A stretch of DNA of 10,172 nucleotides, taken from assembly GCA_913043155.1 (NCBI GenBank), contig CAJWLY010000040.1, positions 1 to 10,172 on the forward strand, read 5' to 3'. The notes beneath the pieces were generated by a model. It did no database searches, was not told the origin of the DNA, and saw nothing but the letters and a program-made list of their open reading frames with translations. Both the position numbers and the translations under genes were made by a program. Of this stretch, positions 1 to 6,195 are shown one piece after another. How positions within the stretch are numbered: the stretch's first letter is position 1; the number at the start of each line of letters is the position of its first letter. Source of the DNA: an uncultured Nitrospinaceae bacterium. Lineage in GTDB: Bacteria > Nitrospinota > Nitrospinia > Nitrospinales > VA-1.

Positions 1-3
1 TCG

Positions 4-33
4 AAACAGGTTCATCTGTTACGTGACCTGTTT
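4..33 (-). terminator. Possible hairpin after the MORN-like gene
   Basis: Perfect 8-bp inverted repeat AAACAGGT / ACCTGTTT with a 14-base loop, lying 8 bases beyond the stop of the minus-strand MORN-like gene. The position suits a terminator, but the arm ends at the window edge so a following T-run cannot be seen. It could equally be a protein-binding palindrome. Confidence 0.3.
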
Positions 34-41
34 ATGACTTA

Positions 42-809
42 TCATGCTTTTAGTAGACTTAAGTTCTTTATCCCCAGCAGAATAATTCCGAACTCGGTGT
101 TTGGTGTGAGCTCGATGTTTGGTGTGTCTGGATTAGGCCCGATTAGTTCTACAATCCAAATACCCAAAAAATACACCGAAAACCCGACCCCTAAAAACAC
201 AAAAGCGGGTAGACAAAATACAAGAACAGGAAAGCAAACATCCCAGATAAATTTCTTAGATGCACTTCGTGGGGATTGTGGTTCGTTTTCATCCAATTCG
301 GTCCAAAGAGCATCTACTTCGATTCCATCTTCGTAATATCCTTCACACTCTTTCTGTCCGTCCTCACACCACCAAGTACAAAGACCATTTTCTTTTCCGT
401 TTTTATAATGCTCTTCACACTTTTTCTGCCCGTCTTCATACCACTCGACATAAAGACCATTTAGTTTTTCATCTTCGAAATGTCCTTCAAGCTCCTTCTG
501 TCCATTTTCATACCACCAAGTACAAAGACCATTTTCTTTTCCGTTTTTATAACGCTCTTCACACTTTTTCTGCCCGTCTTCATACCACTCGACATAAAGA
601 CCATTTAGTTTTCCATCTTTGTAATGTCCTTCATACTCTTTCTGTCCGTTTTCATAATCATAATAATCAACCCAAACACCGGTAAATGGTTTTTCTTCAA
701 CCCGAAAAAGATCTCTATCTTCTTTGAAATCTTTTAACGAGATTATCTCTCCTTTTGTACTCATACCTTTTCGTAATCCTCTTCCTTCTTTTTCTTGCCC
801 TAATTCCAT
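42..809 (-). CDS. MORN-like (YwqK-type) repeat protein with C-terminal membrane segment
   Basis: The predicted protein is 255 aa from the ATG at 809. A charged N-terminus (residues 1-40) is followed by four full 24-residue repeats and a partial fifth (about residues 52-162). Each repeat has the pattern Y-E-D/N-G-Q-K-x-x-x-E-x-x-Y/F-x-x-x-x-x-N-G-L-x-x-W, typical of MORN-variant/YwqK-like repeats. A strongly hydrophobic stretch at residues 189-221 is probably a membrane hairpin or one long helix, and a short TPN-rich tail follows. In this family the repeats form beta-hairpin solenoids that bind proteins or lipids; some YwqK-like members are annotated as antitoxins, but no toxin is evident here. 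The start overlaps the ARPP-1 gene stop as TGATG, with GAGGAG just upstream, which suggests translational coupling. Other possible starts are GTG at 812 and ATG at 764. Function is not known. Confidence 0.8.
   Translation of the reverse strand: MELGQEKEGRGLRKGMSTKGEIISLKDFKEDRDLFRVEEKPFTGVWVDYYDYENGQKEYEGHYKDGKLNGLYVEWYEDGQKKCEERYKNGKENGLCTWWYENGQKELEGHFEDEKLNGLYVEWYEDGQKKCEEHYKNGKENGLCTWWCEDGQKECEGYYEDGIEVDALWTELDENEPQSPRSASKKFIWDVCFPVLVFCLPAFVFLGVGFSVYFLGIWIVELIGPNPDTPNIELTPNTEFGIILLGIKNLSLLKA
93..128. repeat. Two-copy 18-bp tandem repeat
   Basis: Two adjacent 18-base units begin CTCGGTGTTTGGTGTG and CTCGATGTTTGGTGTG, with one mismatch in the first 16 bases. They lie inside the MORN-like gene and encode a repeated TPN-x-E motif after the membrane segment (about residues 229-240 of that protein). 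Confidence 0.7.
368..655. repeat. 144-bp tandem duplication inside the MORN-like gene
   Basis: The units 368-511 and 512-655 are direct repeats with a period of 144 bp (48 codons, two protein repeats). The first ~100 bases of each unit (368-469 and 512-613) are almost identical, with a clear difference only at T/C near 409/553. The last ~40 bases have diverged more. This indicates a recent in-frame duplication, or gene conversion, that changed the repeat number without breaking the frame. Confidence 0.85.
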
Positions 810-1960
810 CACTCCTCGTCACCACGAGAGTTCCTCCTCAAGAATTCTAGAAAACCCTCCGGGGATAGATCCCGCGTTCTTCCGTGACTGCGACGATGAC
901 TTGCACGGCGTACTCTTGACCTTCGGCCGCGACGGTGATTTTTAGACCCGGGCAGGTCATCATTTCTGAATACTGACAGGTGAATCACCTGGTTATCCAG
1001 TGTCAATGCCCCGCCGATCACCTCTTCGCCCTGTAACCGTAGATTGTCCCCGTCTCCTACACCGGGGTGGGTGCTGCTCTTGGCGGCGGCCGACTTCTTG
1101 AGAAGGTCCTCTGCATCCGCAATCTTGGGTTGGTATGGTTTCGTGCGGCGGCGTATCTCTTCTTCCCTGTTAAAAGAGGTCATCCCTTCTGTACCCGTGG
1201 CTTTTTGATAGTGAGAGCATTCCTCAATAGCGTCCAGCGCGAAGCTCCGAATCAGTTTCGGCATCAGCTTCTTCAATGTTTCCGTGCTGTCGAACAGATC
1301 AAGCCCGACAATATCATCAGCAACCATTACCAGCATTCCTGCCTGGTTCTCAACCGCGGTGAAAGCTTTTACGTAGTCGCTGACATGCTCCCTATGGTCC
1401 TCGAAGATGTCGCCCATCGCACTGGTAGGTGAGTGGCTTTTCATTCTCCTCCCCTTCTCCGAGATCTGGTCCCAGACCTCACGCTGGTCCGCTGCAGGGC
1501 TTGCATCCATCCTCATGGAATCAGACACCGATGCCATCTTTTCCCTGCGCCCTCTTGAGAAATGAGCGCGATCCGATGTGCTGAACCGGGGGGAATTATA
1601 AGACCAACGGCCCGACTCCACGCAGGTGACGGGGATGATAATCTCCTTGTCTGCAGGCGCCAGGATGGAGAGATTAAGGGTGCGGCTCTGCTTGGCACCC
1701 AGCAACTCCTCCCCTTCCATCAGAAATACTCTCTTCTCACCGCTGTTCTTGAAAGTAAGTTCAGGAACACTTCCCCCTTCATCGACCTCGGTGACCCGTG
1801 CACAGCCATTGGAAATCGAGTCATCCAGTGTCAGGTAGTCTGCCGCGGACTCTTCCTCATCCAGCAGCGGAAACATCGCCATCTGTCCGTGGATAGTGGG
1901 TTCACCCAGCATGATTTTCTTAATTCTCTCTTGTATTAAATTCGTTTCTATCGTGTTCAT
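809..1960 (-). CDS. ARPP-1 family domain protein
   Basis: The predicted protein is 383 aa from the ATG at 1960, which has AAAGGAAAG about 6 bases upstream; the longer ATG at 2008 lacks a comparable site. Residues ~25-335 match the ARPP-1 family (ARG and Rhodanese-Phosphatase-superfamily-associated Protein domain) as I know it. The sequence shows FPL near 30, Y-L-T-L-D-D-S at 42-48, V-T-E-V-D-E-G-G-S-V-P-E-L at 56-68, M-E-G-E-E-L-L-G-A-K-Q at 81-91, and P-V-T-C-V-E-S-G-R-W at 110-119. It ends in V-I-H-L-S-V-F at 325-331, where the family domain normally stops. The molecular function is unknown; no signal peptide or membrane segment is seen, so it is probably cytoplasmic. The last ~45 residues are very Arg-rich and atypical, and a different frame looks more natural there. 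It lies between the S24 repressor and the MORN-like gene, and its stop overlaps the MORN-like start. Confidence 0.85.
   Translation of the reverse strand: MNTIETNLIQERIKKIMLGEPTIHGQMAMFPLLDEEESAADYLTLDDSISNGCARVTEVDEGGSVPELTFKNSGEKRVFLMEGEELLGAKQSRTLNLSILAPADKEIIIPVTCVESGRWSYNSPRFSTSDRAHFSRGRREKMASVSDSMRMDASPAADQREVWDQISEKGRRMKSHSPTSAMGDIFEDHREHVSDYVKAFTAVENQAGMLVMVADDIVGLDLFDSTETLKKLMPKLIRSFALDAIEECSHYQKATGTEGMTSFNREEEIRRRTKPYQPKIADAEDLLKKSAAAKSSTHPGVGDGDNLRLQGEEVIGGALTLDNQVIHLSVFRNDDLPGSKNHRRGRRSRVRRASHRRSHGRTRDLSPEGFLEFLRRNSRGDEE
847..963 (-). other. Alternative-frame C-terminus of the ARPP-1 gene (possible frameshift)
   Basis: In the frame +1 to the annotated ARPP-1 tail there is an open stretch ending in TAG at 847-849. 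Its product contains ITVAAEGQEYAVQVIVAV followed by TEERGIYPRRVF: a beta-strand-like pattern, a charged helix and balanced composition. The annotated frame over the same DNA gives clustered Arg, Ser and His residues. Removing one base from the A5 run (T5 on the plus strand at 939-943) joins this frame directly after the family-conserved part and gives a ~370-aa protein. A separate 38-aa gene starting at ATGATG (963) is less likely, because no ribosome-binding site is visible. Confidence 0.45.
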
Positions 1961-2091
1961 TTCGCTTTCCTTTCGGTTGTGCATCACAACCCACCACTTC
2001 ACGTTCAACTTGGTTTAACGCTCCTGGTTTTTCAGAATTTGATGTTTCCCCTTTCCGTCCCGTAATTTATAAATTGAAGAGTTGCCACCAA

Positions 2092-2754
2092 CTACCTAAG
2101 CTCTCTCCCGTACCAAACAATTTTCCCCTCTATCTCGATATCATCCAGGCTGGTTTCCAGGGTTTCATAATTCGGGTTATCACTTTTTATTAAGACTGAT
2201 TTTGTCTGCGGGTTAACTTGTAATCTTTTTACCAGGATGTCGTTGTGCCACTTGATGGCATAGATACCCCCTCCCGGACTAACCTCTTTGATGTTTTTGT
2301 TTATCAAGACAACATCATTTTCCTGCAGGTGGGGTTCCATGCTATCGCCTTCCACCTGCATGGCCACCAGCTGGCTGACCCCGCCGTGTTTTTCCAGCCA
2401 TTCGTTTCTGAAGGCTAATCGAAAGTCAACTTCATCATTCGGGGCCAACCCGGGTCCAGCACTGATTGCCCCTTTCCTTTTCTCAACCATTGAAAATTCG
2501 CTGGCCAGGTCCTCGGTTTTACGTCCGCCGCCGGATTCGAGATCCTGGCTTTTAGAATGCATCACATGCTCGACCCCAAGAATTTCGCATATGGCAGACA
2601 AGTTTCTATGAGATGGAGAATAGTCCCCCCGTTCCCAGCTACTGATTTGCTGTGGAGAAACTTTGCGGCTGAGTTCACACAATTTTTCACTTAACTGGGG
2701 CTGGGTCAGCCCCTTGTTCTTACGAGCTCTTTTCAAATTGTCTTTTAGTATCAT
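2092..2754 (-). CDS. LexA/CI-like repressor: XRE HTH plus S24 autopeptidase
   Basis: The predicted protein is 220 aa. An N-terminal XRE-type helix-turn-helix spans residues ~5-62 (GLTQPQLSEKL, then QQISSWERGDYSP). The linker carries an Ala99-Gly100 pair in ISAGPG, matching the self-cleavage site of LexA/CI relatives. The C-terminal S24 domain (~125-218) has the nucleophile in E-G-D-S138-M and the general-base Lys176 in ILVKRL. By family knowledge it binds operators as a dimer and is inactivated by RecA-stimulated autocleavage during DNA damage. The ATG at 2754 is preceded by AGG seven bases upstream. The upstream region is AT-rich with palindromes and a TATAAT, suggesting autoregulation. No integrase, Cro partner or structural phage gene lies in this window, so it may be a phage remnant or a domesticated stress regulator. 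Confidence 0.93.
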   Translation of the reverse strand: MILKDNLKRARKNKGLTQPQLSEKLCELSRKVSPQQISSWERGDYSPSHRNLSAICEILGVEHVMHSKSQDLESGGGRKTEDLASEFSMVEKRKGAISAGPGLAPNDEVDFRLAFRNEWLEKHGGVSQLVAMQVEGDSMEPHLQENDVVLINKNIKEVSPGGGIYAIKWHNDILVKRLQVNPQTKSVLIKSDNPNYETLETSLDDIEIEGKIVWYGRELR

Positions 2755-2767
2755 AAATACCTATGAT

Positions 2768-2784
2768 TTAGAATTATAATCTAA
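2768..2784 (-). promoter_or_regulatory. Probable repressor promoter -10 within an operator-like palindrome
   Basis: The imperfect palindrome TTAGAATTATAATCTAA has 5-bp perfect arms (TTAGA/TCTAA). The minus strand at 2778-2773 reads TATAAT, an exact sigma-70 -10 box, about 20 bases upstream of the repressor ATG. No good -35 is visible for it; TTGATT at 2815-2810 is a possible -35 for a second, weaker start. An operator overlapping the -10 would fit self-repression by the S24 protein. Confidence 0.5.
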
Positions 2785-2812
2785 CAAGTGTATAGTATTT
2801 TTTTTATCAAAT

Positions 2813-2835
2813 CAATAAAAAATTATGATTTATTG
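2813..2835. promoter_or_regulatory. AT-rich inverted repeat upstream of the repressor (second operator candidate)
   Basis: Arms CAATAAA (2813-2819) and TTTATTG (2829-2835) are perfectly complementary around a 9-base centre. The 9-mer TATGATTTA occurs here at 2824-2832 and again at 2762-2770 beside the -10 palindrome, about six helical turns away. Two related sites flanking the promoter are what a cooperatively binding repressor would use. Confidence 0.4.
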
Positions 2836-2849
2836 GGTTGAGAAAACCC
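2835..2849 (-). terminator. Weak hairpin between the zinc-ribbon gene and the repressor
   Basis: GGGTT / AACCC stem with a 5-base loop, 67-81 bases past the zinc-ribbon stop. On the minus strand it is followed by an AT-rich tract with a T6 run ~12 bases later rather than immediately. It may end the exosortase operon before the repressor promoter, but it is a poor match to a classic intrinsic terminator. Confidence 0.25.
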
Positions 2850-2915
2850 TCTTATTAATCAGATGCTTGCGCCATTGTTACCGGCCAGGCCCGTTTCTCA
2901 TCTGCTCCCCGGTTC

Positions 2916-3194
2916 TCAGGGAAACAATTTCTGCCAGGCCAGTATTCCTCCGAGATAAACCAGGCTGCACAGGAAATTCGAGGTGGTGATCCAGTTCCCG
3001 CCGAGGGTTGCGACCCACTGTTCGGTCCAGAACGGATGGACAAAGAACCAGAATAGGGCGGAATAAATTACCGCGATCCAGAGTGAAACCTTTCTGCTGA
3101 AAGGGCCCTTTTGCTGGGAGACGCCGCACTTGGGGCAGACGATGGCCTTGGTGCTGATCTCGGCGTTGCATTCATGGCAGGGTTTGAGCGGCAT
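2916..3194 (-). CDS. Small zinc-ribbon membrane protein
   Basis: The predicted protein is 92 aa. The N-terminus has a treble-clef/zinc-ribbon pattern: Cys6-x2-Cys9 in PCHEC and Cys20-x2-Cys23 in VCPKCG, which should bind one Zn ion on the cytoplasmic side. Two hydrophobic segments follow (about 36-54 and 72-88), so it is predicted to be an inner-membrane protein. AAAGGAG lies 6 bases before the ATG, making the start secure. The gene begins 27 bp after the stop of the extensin-like gene with no promoter visible between them, so it is probably the last gene of the exosortase operon. Zinc-ribbon plus membrane-segment proteins of this size are widespread and uncharacterised; a scaffolding or regulatory role is only an inference. 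Confidence 0.85.
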   Translation of the reverse strand: MPLKPCHECNAEISTKAIVCPKCGVSQQKGPFSRKVSLWIAVIYSALFWFFVHPFWTEQWVATLGGNWITTSNFLCSLVYLGGILAWQKLFP

Positions 3195-3221
3195 GAATTC
3201 TCCTTTCTTTTAAGCTCTTCT

Positions 3222-3929
3222 TTACCCGAGACATCTTTGGTATACCCCGTTATCCAGGTGAAAATGGTCTTTATGCAGTTTGTCTGAACGTGGAGACTTA
3301 ACCAGGGAAAAAGGATCGCACGCTTTCTGGGCAACATTTCTTAGAAACTTCGCTTTCCTGTCACCGGCGGGAGCGTTCCAGTCTTTCAGCACGGACACGA
3401 AGTCACCGTTTTCCAATCCAAACCCGGAGACATCAATCGCATTGGCGTACGCATGCTCGCTCAGGACTTCCGGCATGCTTCGGTTCTCCCTGCAGCTGTA
3501 CGTTCCGAAATGAGACAGGCGCGACACGGGTGAATTGAAAATACTCAACGCTTCCTCTTGGACTTCCTTCTCCCAGGAGATCATCGATTCCGCAAGCGAG
3601 CAGGTCATGACCGCGGGATCGGAAAAACGGATCCGCCCCACCTTCTTCACCTCCACCGAGTTCACGACCTTGCACTTTCCTTCCTCTTTATCCTCGGCGA
3701 GCTCAAATTCAATCGGGTAGGAGGACAGGCTGTTCAGGCACCACTGCGTGTTCCTGAGGTTCAGCATGGGACGCGCGTCATTGTAGATCGCGGCGGTCGC
3801 CTTGAACGCCCGTGAATCGGTGACCTGTTTCTTAAGCCCGGGGGGGCCCTTGAAGAGGATCAACACGACCGTACCCAGCACCACAACATGAGCCGCTAAA
3901 GAAAGTATCAGAAATGTTTTTAATTTCAT
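3222..3929 (-). CDS. Extensin-like C-terminal domain protein (peptidase M15-like fold)
   Basis: The predicted protein is 235 aa from the ATG at 3929, with AAAAGGAG about 9 bases upstream, 17 bp after the VIT-VWA stop. A signal anchor (residues ~5-27, two basic residues then a long hydrophobic run) places the rest in the periplasm. The C-terminal half matches the ExtC domain: S-Y-S-C-R-E-N at 143-149, L-S-E-H159-A-x-x-N-A-I-D166-V-S-G-F, and H219-K-D-H-F-H224-L-D. These His/Asp residues correspond to the zinc ligands of LAS/M15-type peptidases such as D-Ala-D-Ala carboxypeptidases. By family analogy it may cut or bind peptidoglycan peptides, but no ExtC protein activity is assumed here. Several Cys residues (64, 86, 110, 146, 204, 233) could form disulfides. 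Position right after the exosortase target suggests a wall-related role in the same pathway. Confidence 0.9.
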   Translation of the reverse strand: MKLKTFLILSLAAHVVVLGTVVLILFKGPPGLKKQVTDSRAFKATAAIYNDARPMLNLRNTQWCLNSLSSYPIEFELAEDKEEGKCKVVNSVEVKKVGRIRFSDPAVMTCSLAESMISWEKEVQEEALSIFNSPVSRLSHFGTYSCRENRSMPEVLSEHAYANAIDVSGFGLENGDFVSVLKDWNAPAGDRKAKFLRNVAQKACDPFSLVKSPRSDKLHKDHFHLDNGVYQRCLG

Positions 3930-3945
3930 CTGCAGGCTCTCCTTT

Positions 3946-6195
3946 TCATGTTGAGGAGCTTGCAATCCCGGCTTTTCTGCGGATGAACCACATGGCGACA
4001 AGCCCGGCGACCATCAGGAGGGACAGACCCAGCAGGGTTTCCGGTTCCGGAACGGAGTTTGCGGCCATATTGTCTCCCAGGATGGAGGGAGTGGTACCGG
4101 TCTTTGTCATTGTACCATTTCCAAGGATGCTGGAGGTTGAACCCGCGGGACCCGAGGTACCGGTCGCTGGGGCTGAACTTGCCGTCTTCGTCGAGTTCCC
4201 TTCCCCGGACGGAGGATAAGCGTTTTTCGTCGTACCCTTGACCATGGGCAGGGGAACGGTTGTATCCGGTGTGATTTCCGGTTGAGGGTTGACCACTCTT
4301 CTCGATACCGCGACAAATGACGTCCACTTCGTTACCAGGGAGTGGTTGAGCCCCAGGGTAGTGACCTTGAACTTAAGTTCGTCATCGCTGAACCGTTTTG
4401 TCGGTGTATTCAACTGGCGCATGTAGTCGGATATTTTTGAGCGTGCCCAGATCAAGGGAATGGCAGAGGTGGACTCTTCGTAGTAGTTGTCCTGCGGTAA
4501 GTTCAGCTGCAGGGGCAGGGAAGCCTTTCTCCCCTTGACCTTTCCTTTTACCTGGACCGTCCCCAATCCTTCCCCTTCAAACTTTCCCTGGATCCGGATG
4601 GAGTCCCCGGCAAACAAATCCGGAATGACTTCAGGAGTCACCTCGGAAACCTTCAGTTGTTTCCAGTCAATTGAAATATCCGTCAGCACAGGTGTTTCCA
4701 ACTTATGGGCAAGCTTGATGGCCGCCTCTTCCGGTTGTTCGGTGGGATCGATGTACCTCGCAAACCCTCGCCCCACTCGCCCCATCTCTGACAGCAGGTA
4801 GCGGTTAACCGAGGCGCCGATGCCGAATGCATAGATGCGTGCACCGTTTATTTCCCTGTTGATGAGTTTCAGGACTGCAGACTCGTTCCCGATATATCCG
4901 TCAGTCAGAAACACGACGATGCGAAGTGTTTTGTTTATACGGGGACTGGAAAAGGCTCGCCTTATGGCAGGGACAATCTCTGTTCCTCCCTGGGCCCTCA
5001 AAGAGTTTATACGTTGCAGTCCTAGACCCAGATTGTTCTGCGTGGCGCTTACTGGCCCATTCGTAAGTTCGGTGGCGTTGTCTCCAAAATGAATGATGCG
5101 GAAGTAATCATTCGGACGCAGGCGACTCAGGGCGTGGCGCATGAACACCTTGCTTGCGGCGATAGGTTCCCCCTCCATGGAGCCCGAGGTATCCAGGACA
5201 AAGACCATCTCCCGTGGCGTGATATCTTTTGTCTGTGGAATAGCCGGCGGTTCAATCAGTAAACTGAAATAGCCTTCCTTTCCGTTCCGGTGTGCCAGGA
5301 GTCCTGCCTGTGTATTCTCTCCGGCCATGCGATAGTTCAAAACAAAATCCCTGTTGTCGATCGTTCTACCACCGGCCAGGGTGGCGACCTTGTGATTTTC
5401 ATCTCCCGATATATCCAGCTCGTGCGTGTTGCTAAGCACACTGGTAAAGGGGACACCCGCTTTCATGTTCACCTTTATGGAAACACGTTCCCTGTCAACG
5501 TTGGGTTGTATATCCAGGCCGAAAACCAGGGGGTATTCCGGAAGGGCCTCTATTTCCCACTGGCCGTAAGCGGTATCGCTCCTTACTTTTTTTACCTCCC
5601 CGGTCCTAGGCTTGTCCGCAACCATGGGCGCCCTGCCTGAACCCGAAGGCTGGTACCTCGGCCCAACGATCAACGGCACCACAAGCCGGTAGTCACCATC
5701 GACCTTTGAAATCGTTTGGACATATTCCAACGTGACCTTGATCGGCAGTTCCGGGATCAGGTTGGCAATTTTCTGGGTGAACATGTTGGGGCGATGCTGC
5801 ACAAGCAGGGAGGCGGCCTTGCCTTCCTTCTTTGCTTTTTTAAAAATCTTCTTTGCCTTTTCTATCTTTTTTATTTTTGCCTCCACGATTTCATCCCCGA
5901 TTTCCATCTTCATGCCGTGGACCGCCGCATCCTTGTTCAGCGGGAAGAGGTAAGTTGCGTGGAGCGGTGTCTTCGTTGGGTTGATGAAGGTCTGGATCAC
6001 GGTCACCCGCGCAAGATCAGCCTCAACATCAACTTCCAGGTCCGTCTTCAATGCGGGCAAATCAAATTTTTTGCCATCTTGTGCATGGGCTTCTATGGTG
6101 CCTCCAAGATCATTTCTTACGACGGCGTAGGCACCCGGAATGAACAGTTGTGATGTCAGGCAGAAGGTGATCAGGCAGGTTATGAATTTAGTCAT
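3946..6195 (-). CDS. VIT and VWA domain protein with PEP-CTERM sorting signal
   Basis: The predicted protein is 749 aa. The N-terminal hydrophobic stretch (3-24) is a signal peptide. A VIT (vault/inter-alpha-trypsin) domain covers ~28-175, with the family-typical Q-T-F-x-N-P at 68-73 and Y-x-F-P-L at 82-86. A VWA domain covers ~328-490 and has a complete metal-ion-dependent adhesion site: D335-T-S-G-S339, T405 in GGTE, and D432 in FLTDG. A Ser/Thr/Gly-rich spacer (~655-710), with SILG twice, leads to V-P-E-P-E-T (715-720), a membrane helix (721-738) and RRK. That is a textbook PEP-CTERM tripartite signal for exosortase cleavage. The ATG overlaps the exosortase end by 8 bp and has AAGGAAA upstream. 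The protein is thus predicted to be exported, processed by the neighbouring exosortase and displayed as a metal-dependent adhesin-like surface or outer-membrane protein. The ligand is unknown. Confidence 0.95.
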   Translation of the reverse strand: MTKFITCLITFCLTSQLFIPGAYAVVRNDLGGTIEAHAQDGKKFDLPALKTDLEVDVEADLARVTVIQTFINPTKTPLHATYLFPLNKDAAVHGMKMEIGDEIVEAKIKKIEKAKKIFKKAKKEGKAASLLVQHRPNMFTQKIANLIPELPIKVTLEYVQTISKVDGDYRLVVPLIVGPRYQPSGSGRAPMVADKPRTGEVKKVRSDTAYGQWEIEALPEYPLVFGLDIQPNVDRERVSIKVNMKAGVPFTSVLSNTHELDISGDENHKVATLAGGRTIDNRDFVLNYRMAGENTQAGLLAHRNGKEGYFSLLIEPPAIPQTKDITPREMVFVLDTSGSMEGEPIAASKVFMRHALSRLRPNDYFRIIHFGDNATELTNGPVSATQNNLGLGLQRINSLRAQGGTEIVPAIRRAFSSPRINKTLRIVVFLTDGYIGNESAVLKLINREINGARIYAFGIGASVNRYLLSEMGRVGRGFARYIDPTEQPEEAAIKLAHKLETPVLTDISIDWKQLKVSEVTPEVIPDLFAGDSIRIQGKFEGEGLGTVQVKGKVKGRKASLPLQLNLPQDNYYEESTSAIPLIWARSKISDYMRQLNTPTKRFSDDELKFKVTTLGLNHSLVTKWTSFVAVSRRVVNPQPEITPDTTVPLPMVKGTTKNAYPPSGEGNSTKTASSAPATGTSGPAGSTSSILGNGTMTKTGTTPSILGDNMAANSVPEPETLLGLSLLMVAGLVAMWFIRRKAGIASSST
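3973..4053 (-). other. PEP-CTERM sorting signal of the VIT-VWA protein
   Basis: This segment encodes residues 715-741: VPEPET, a hydrophobic helix rich in Leu, Val, Ala and Gly, then Arg-Arg-Lys. The three-part order (PEP motif, membrane helix, basic cluster) is the defining signature of exosortase substrates. An 8-residue tail (AGIASSST) extends beyond the basic cluster, slightly longer than usual. Confidence 0.93.

Noticed and set aside
368..655. CRISPR array
   Set aside because: The repeat period is a coding 144 bp with no short repeat/unique spacer alternation.
260..685. Plus-strand frame with repeated His/Phe-rich units
   Set aside because: It is the antisense shadow of the MORN-like repeats; its periodicity comes entirely from the 144-bp duplication.
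2092..2754. Evidence of a full prophage
   Set aside because: Only the repressor is present; flanking genes are not phage-like and no integrase, attachment site or tRNA is visible.
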